This document shows positions 63,717 through 64,000 of a DNA stretch of 64,000 nt, piece after piece. The notes beneath the pieces were generated by a model, which did no database searches, had not been told where the DNA came from, and worked only from the letters and a program-made list of their open reading frames with translations. This DNA comes from Pseudomonas sp. H3(2019) (GTDB taxonomy: Bacteria > Pseudomonadota > Gammaproteobacteria > Pseudomonadales > Pseudomonadaceae): positions 62,001 through 126,000 of the forward strand of contig NZ_VMSG01000006.1 in NCBI RefSeq assembly GCF_007713465.1, read 5' to 3'. The translations under genes were made by a program, and so were the position numbers. Position 1 is the stretch's first letter. Each line of letters starts with the position of its first letter.

Positions 63717-64000
63717 AACGGGCTCCACAAACAAAGTGCTCCGATTATAGGGCCATGCTGCAAGCGAACCCAAGGCGCCCACTACTTTCAGCGGGTTCTA
63801 AAACCTGCATTTGGTCGACTCGCCAGCATTATTCCTCCTGCGTGCTGGTCTGTGACCCTCGAAGCCAGCGCCCAGAGCCAGCCGTCGCAGCGGGCTGGCC
63901 CTGGAGTTTCGCCGTGGCGCGGTGCGCACGCTCGACGACACCTGATTGTTCGATCGGGCGCTGGAGTCGGTGATTGGCAACCTGCATCGACTCAATTGCG
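63717..64000. other. End of window upstream of nadC, no intact gene
   Basis: The nadC promoter should lie in the first ~100 bp. Beyond 63870 one plus-strand frame has coding-like composition (GLALEFRRGAVRTLDD, then a stop, then LFDRALESVIGNLHRLN), which could be a fragment of a broken gene. The family is not recognised. Confidence 0.3.

Overview
The window is chromosomal DNA of a fluorescent-group Pseudomonas (high GC, Gammaproteobacteria). This rests on Pseudomonas gene orders (recN-grpE-dnaK-dnaJ-dapB-carA-carB-greA; rlmE-ftsH-folP-glmM-tpiA-secG-tRNA-tRNA-rimP-nusA-infB-rbfA-truB-rpsO-pnp), an OprD porin, small DUF6124-type proteins and a Pseudomonas-type four-hairpin palindromic repeat. 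The species cannot be named from sequence alone. No CRISPR array, prophage, integrase or intact insertion sequence was seen.

Layout. 1-20 kb is accessory or variable: a truncated DUF2252 gene, a YeeE/YedE transporter, two adjacent toxin-antitoxin-like modules (AbiEi/AbiEii and DUF433/DUF5615) bracketed by a 36-bp imperfect direct repeat, two small Pseudomonas-type proteins, a YciI-like protein, an Nramp-type transporter, a LuxR-PAS regulator divergent from a thiolase/acyl-CoA ligase/MHS transporter operon, a DUF1460 lipoprotein, AraC and LysR regulators next to an EamA exporter and a glutathione S-transferase, and an OprD porin. ssrA (tmRNA) lies at 19.7-20.1 kb. 20.6-29.2 kb is a lactate-use locus: LldP permease, LutABC, a two-domain FAD/Fe-S D-lactate dehydrogenase and a divergent LldR, with a perfect operator-like palindrome at 28268-28284.

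29.4-61.4 kb is mostly conserved housekeeping DNA: smpB, ratA, rnfH, bamE, fur, recN (LexA box), the grpE-dnaK-dnaJ heat-shock set (sigma-32 promoter), dapB, carAB-greA (attenuator-like terminator before carA), yhbY, rlmE, ftsH, folP, glmM, tpiA, secG, tRNA-Leu, initiator tRNA and the nusA-infB translation operon through pnp. The window ends with tRNA-Thr, a Ser-rich coiled-coil exported protein, a DUF6388 protein, a heptamer-repeat hairpin and nadC.

The most unusual part is 2.35-5.17 kb. Two unrelated antitoxin-toxin pairs sit tail to tail inside direct repeats, and the DUF5615 toxin appears to carry an in-frame internal deletion while its antitoxin is intact. Other points of interest are structured intergenic elements (lldP-lutA, carA leader, metY-rimP, infB-rbfA, rpsO leader, rpsO-pnp), a cysteine-free Fur, a beta-class-like GST with Ser in place of Cys10, and a near-copy of the ssrA terminator 6.75 kb away. 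Function assignments come from recognising conserved motifs and gene order by eye; no database search was run.
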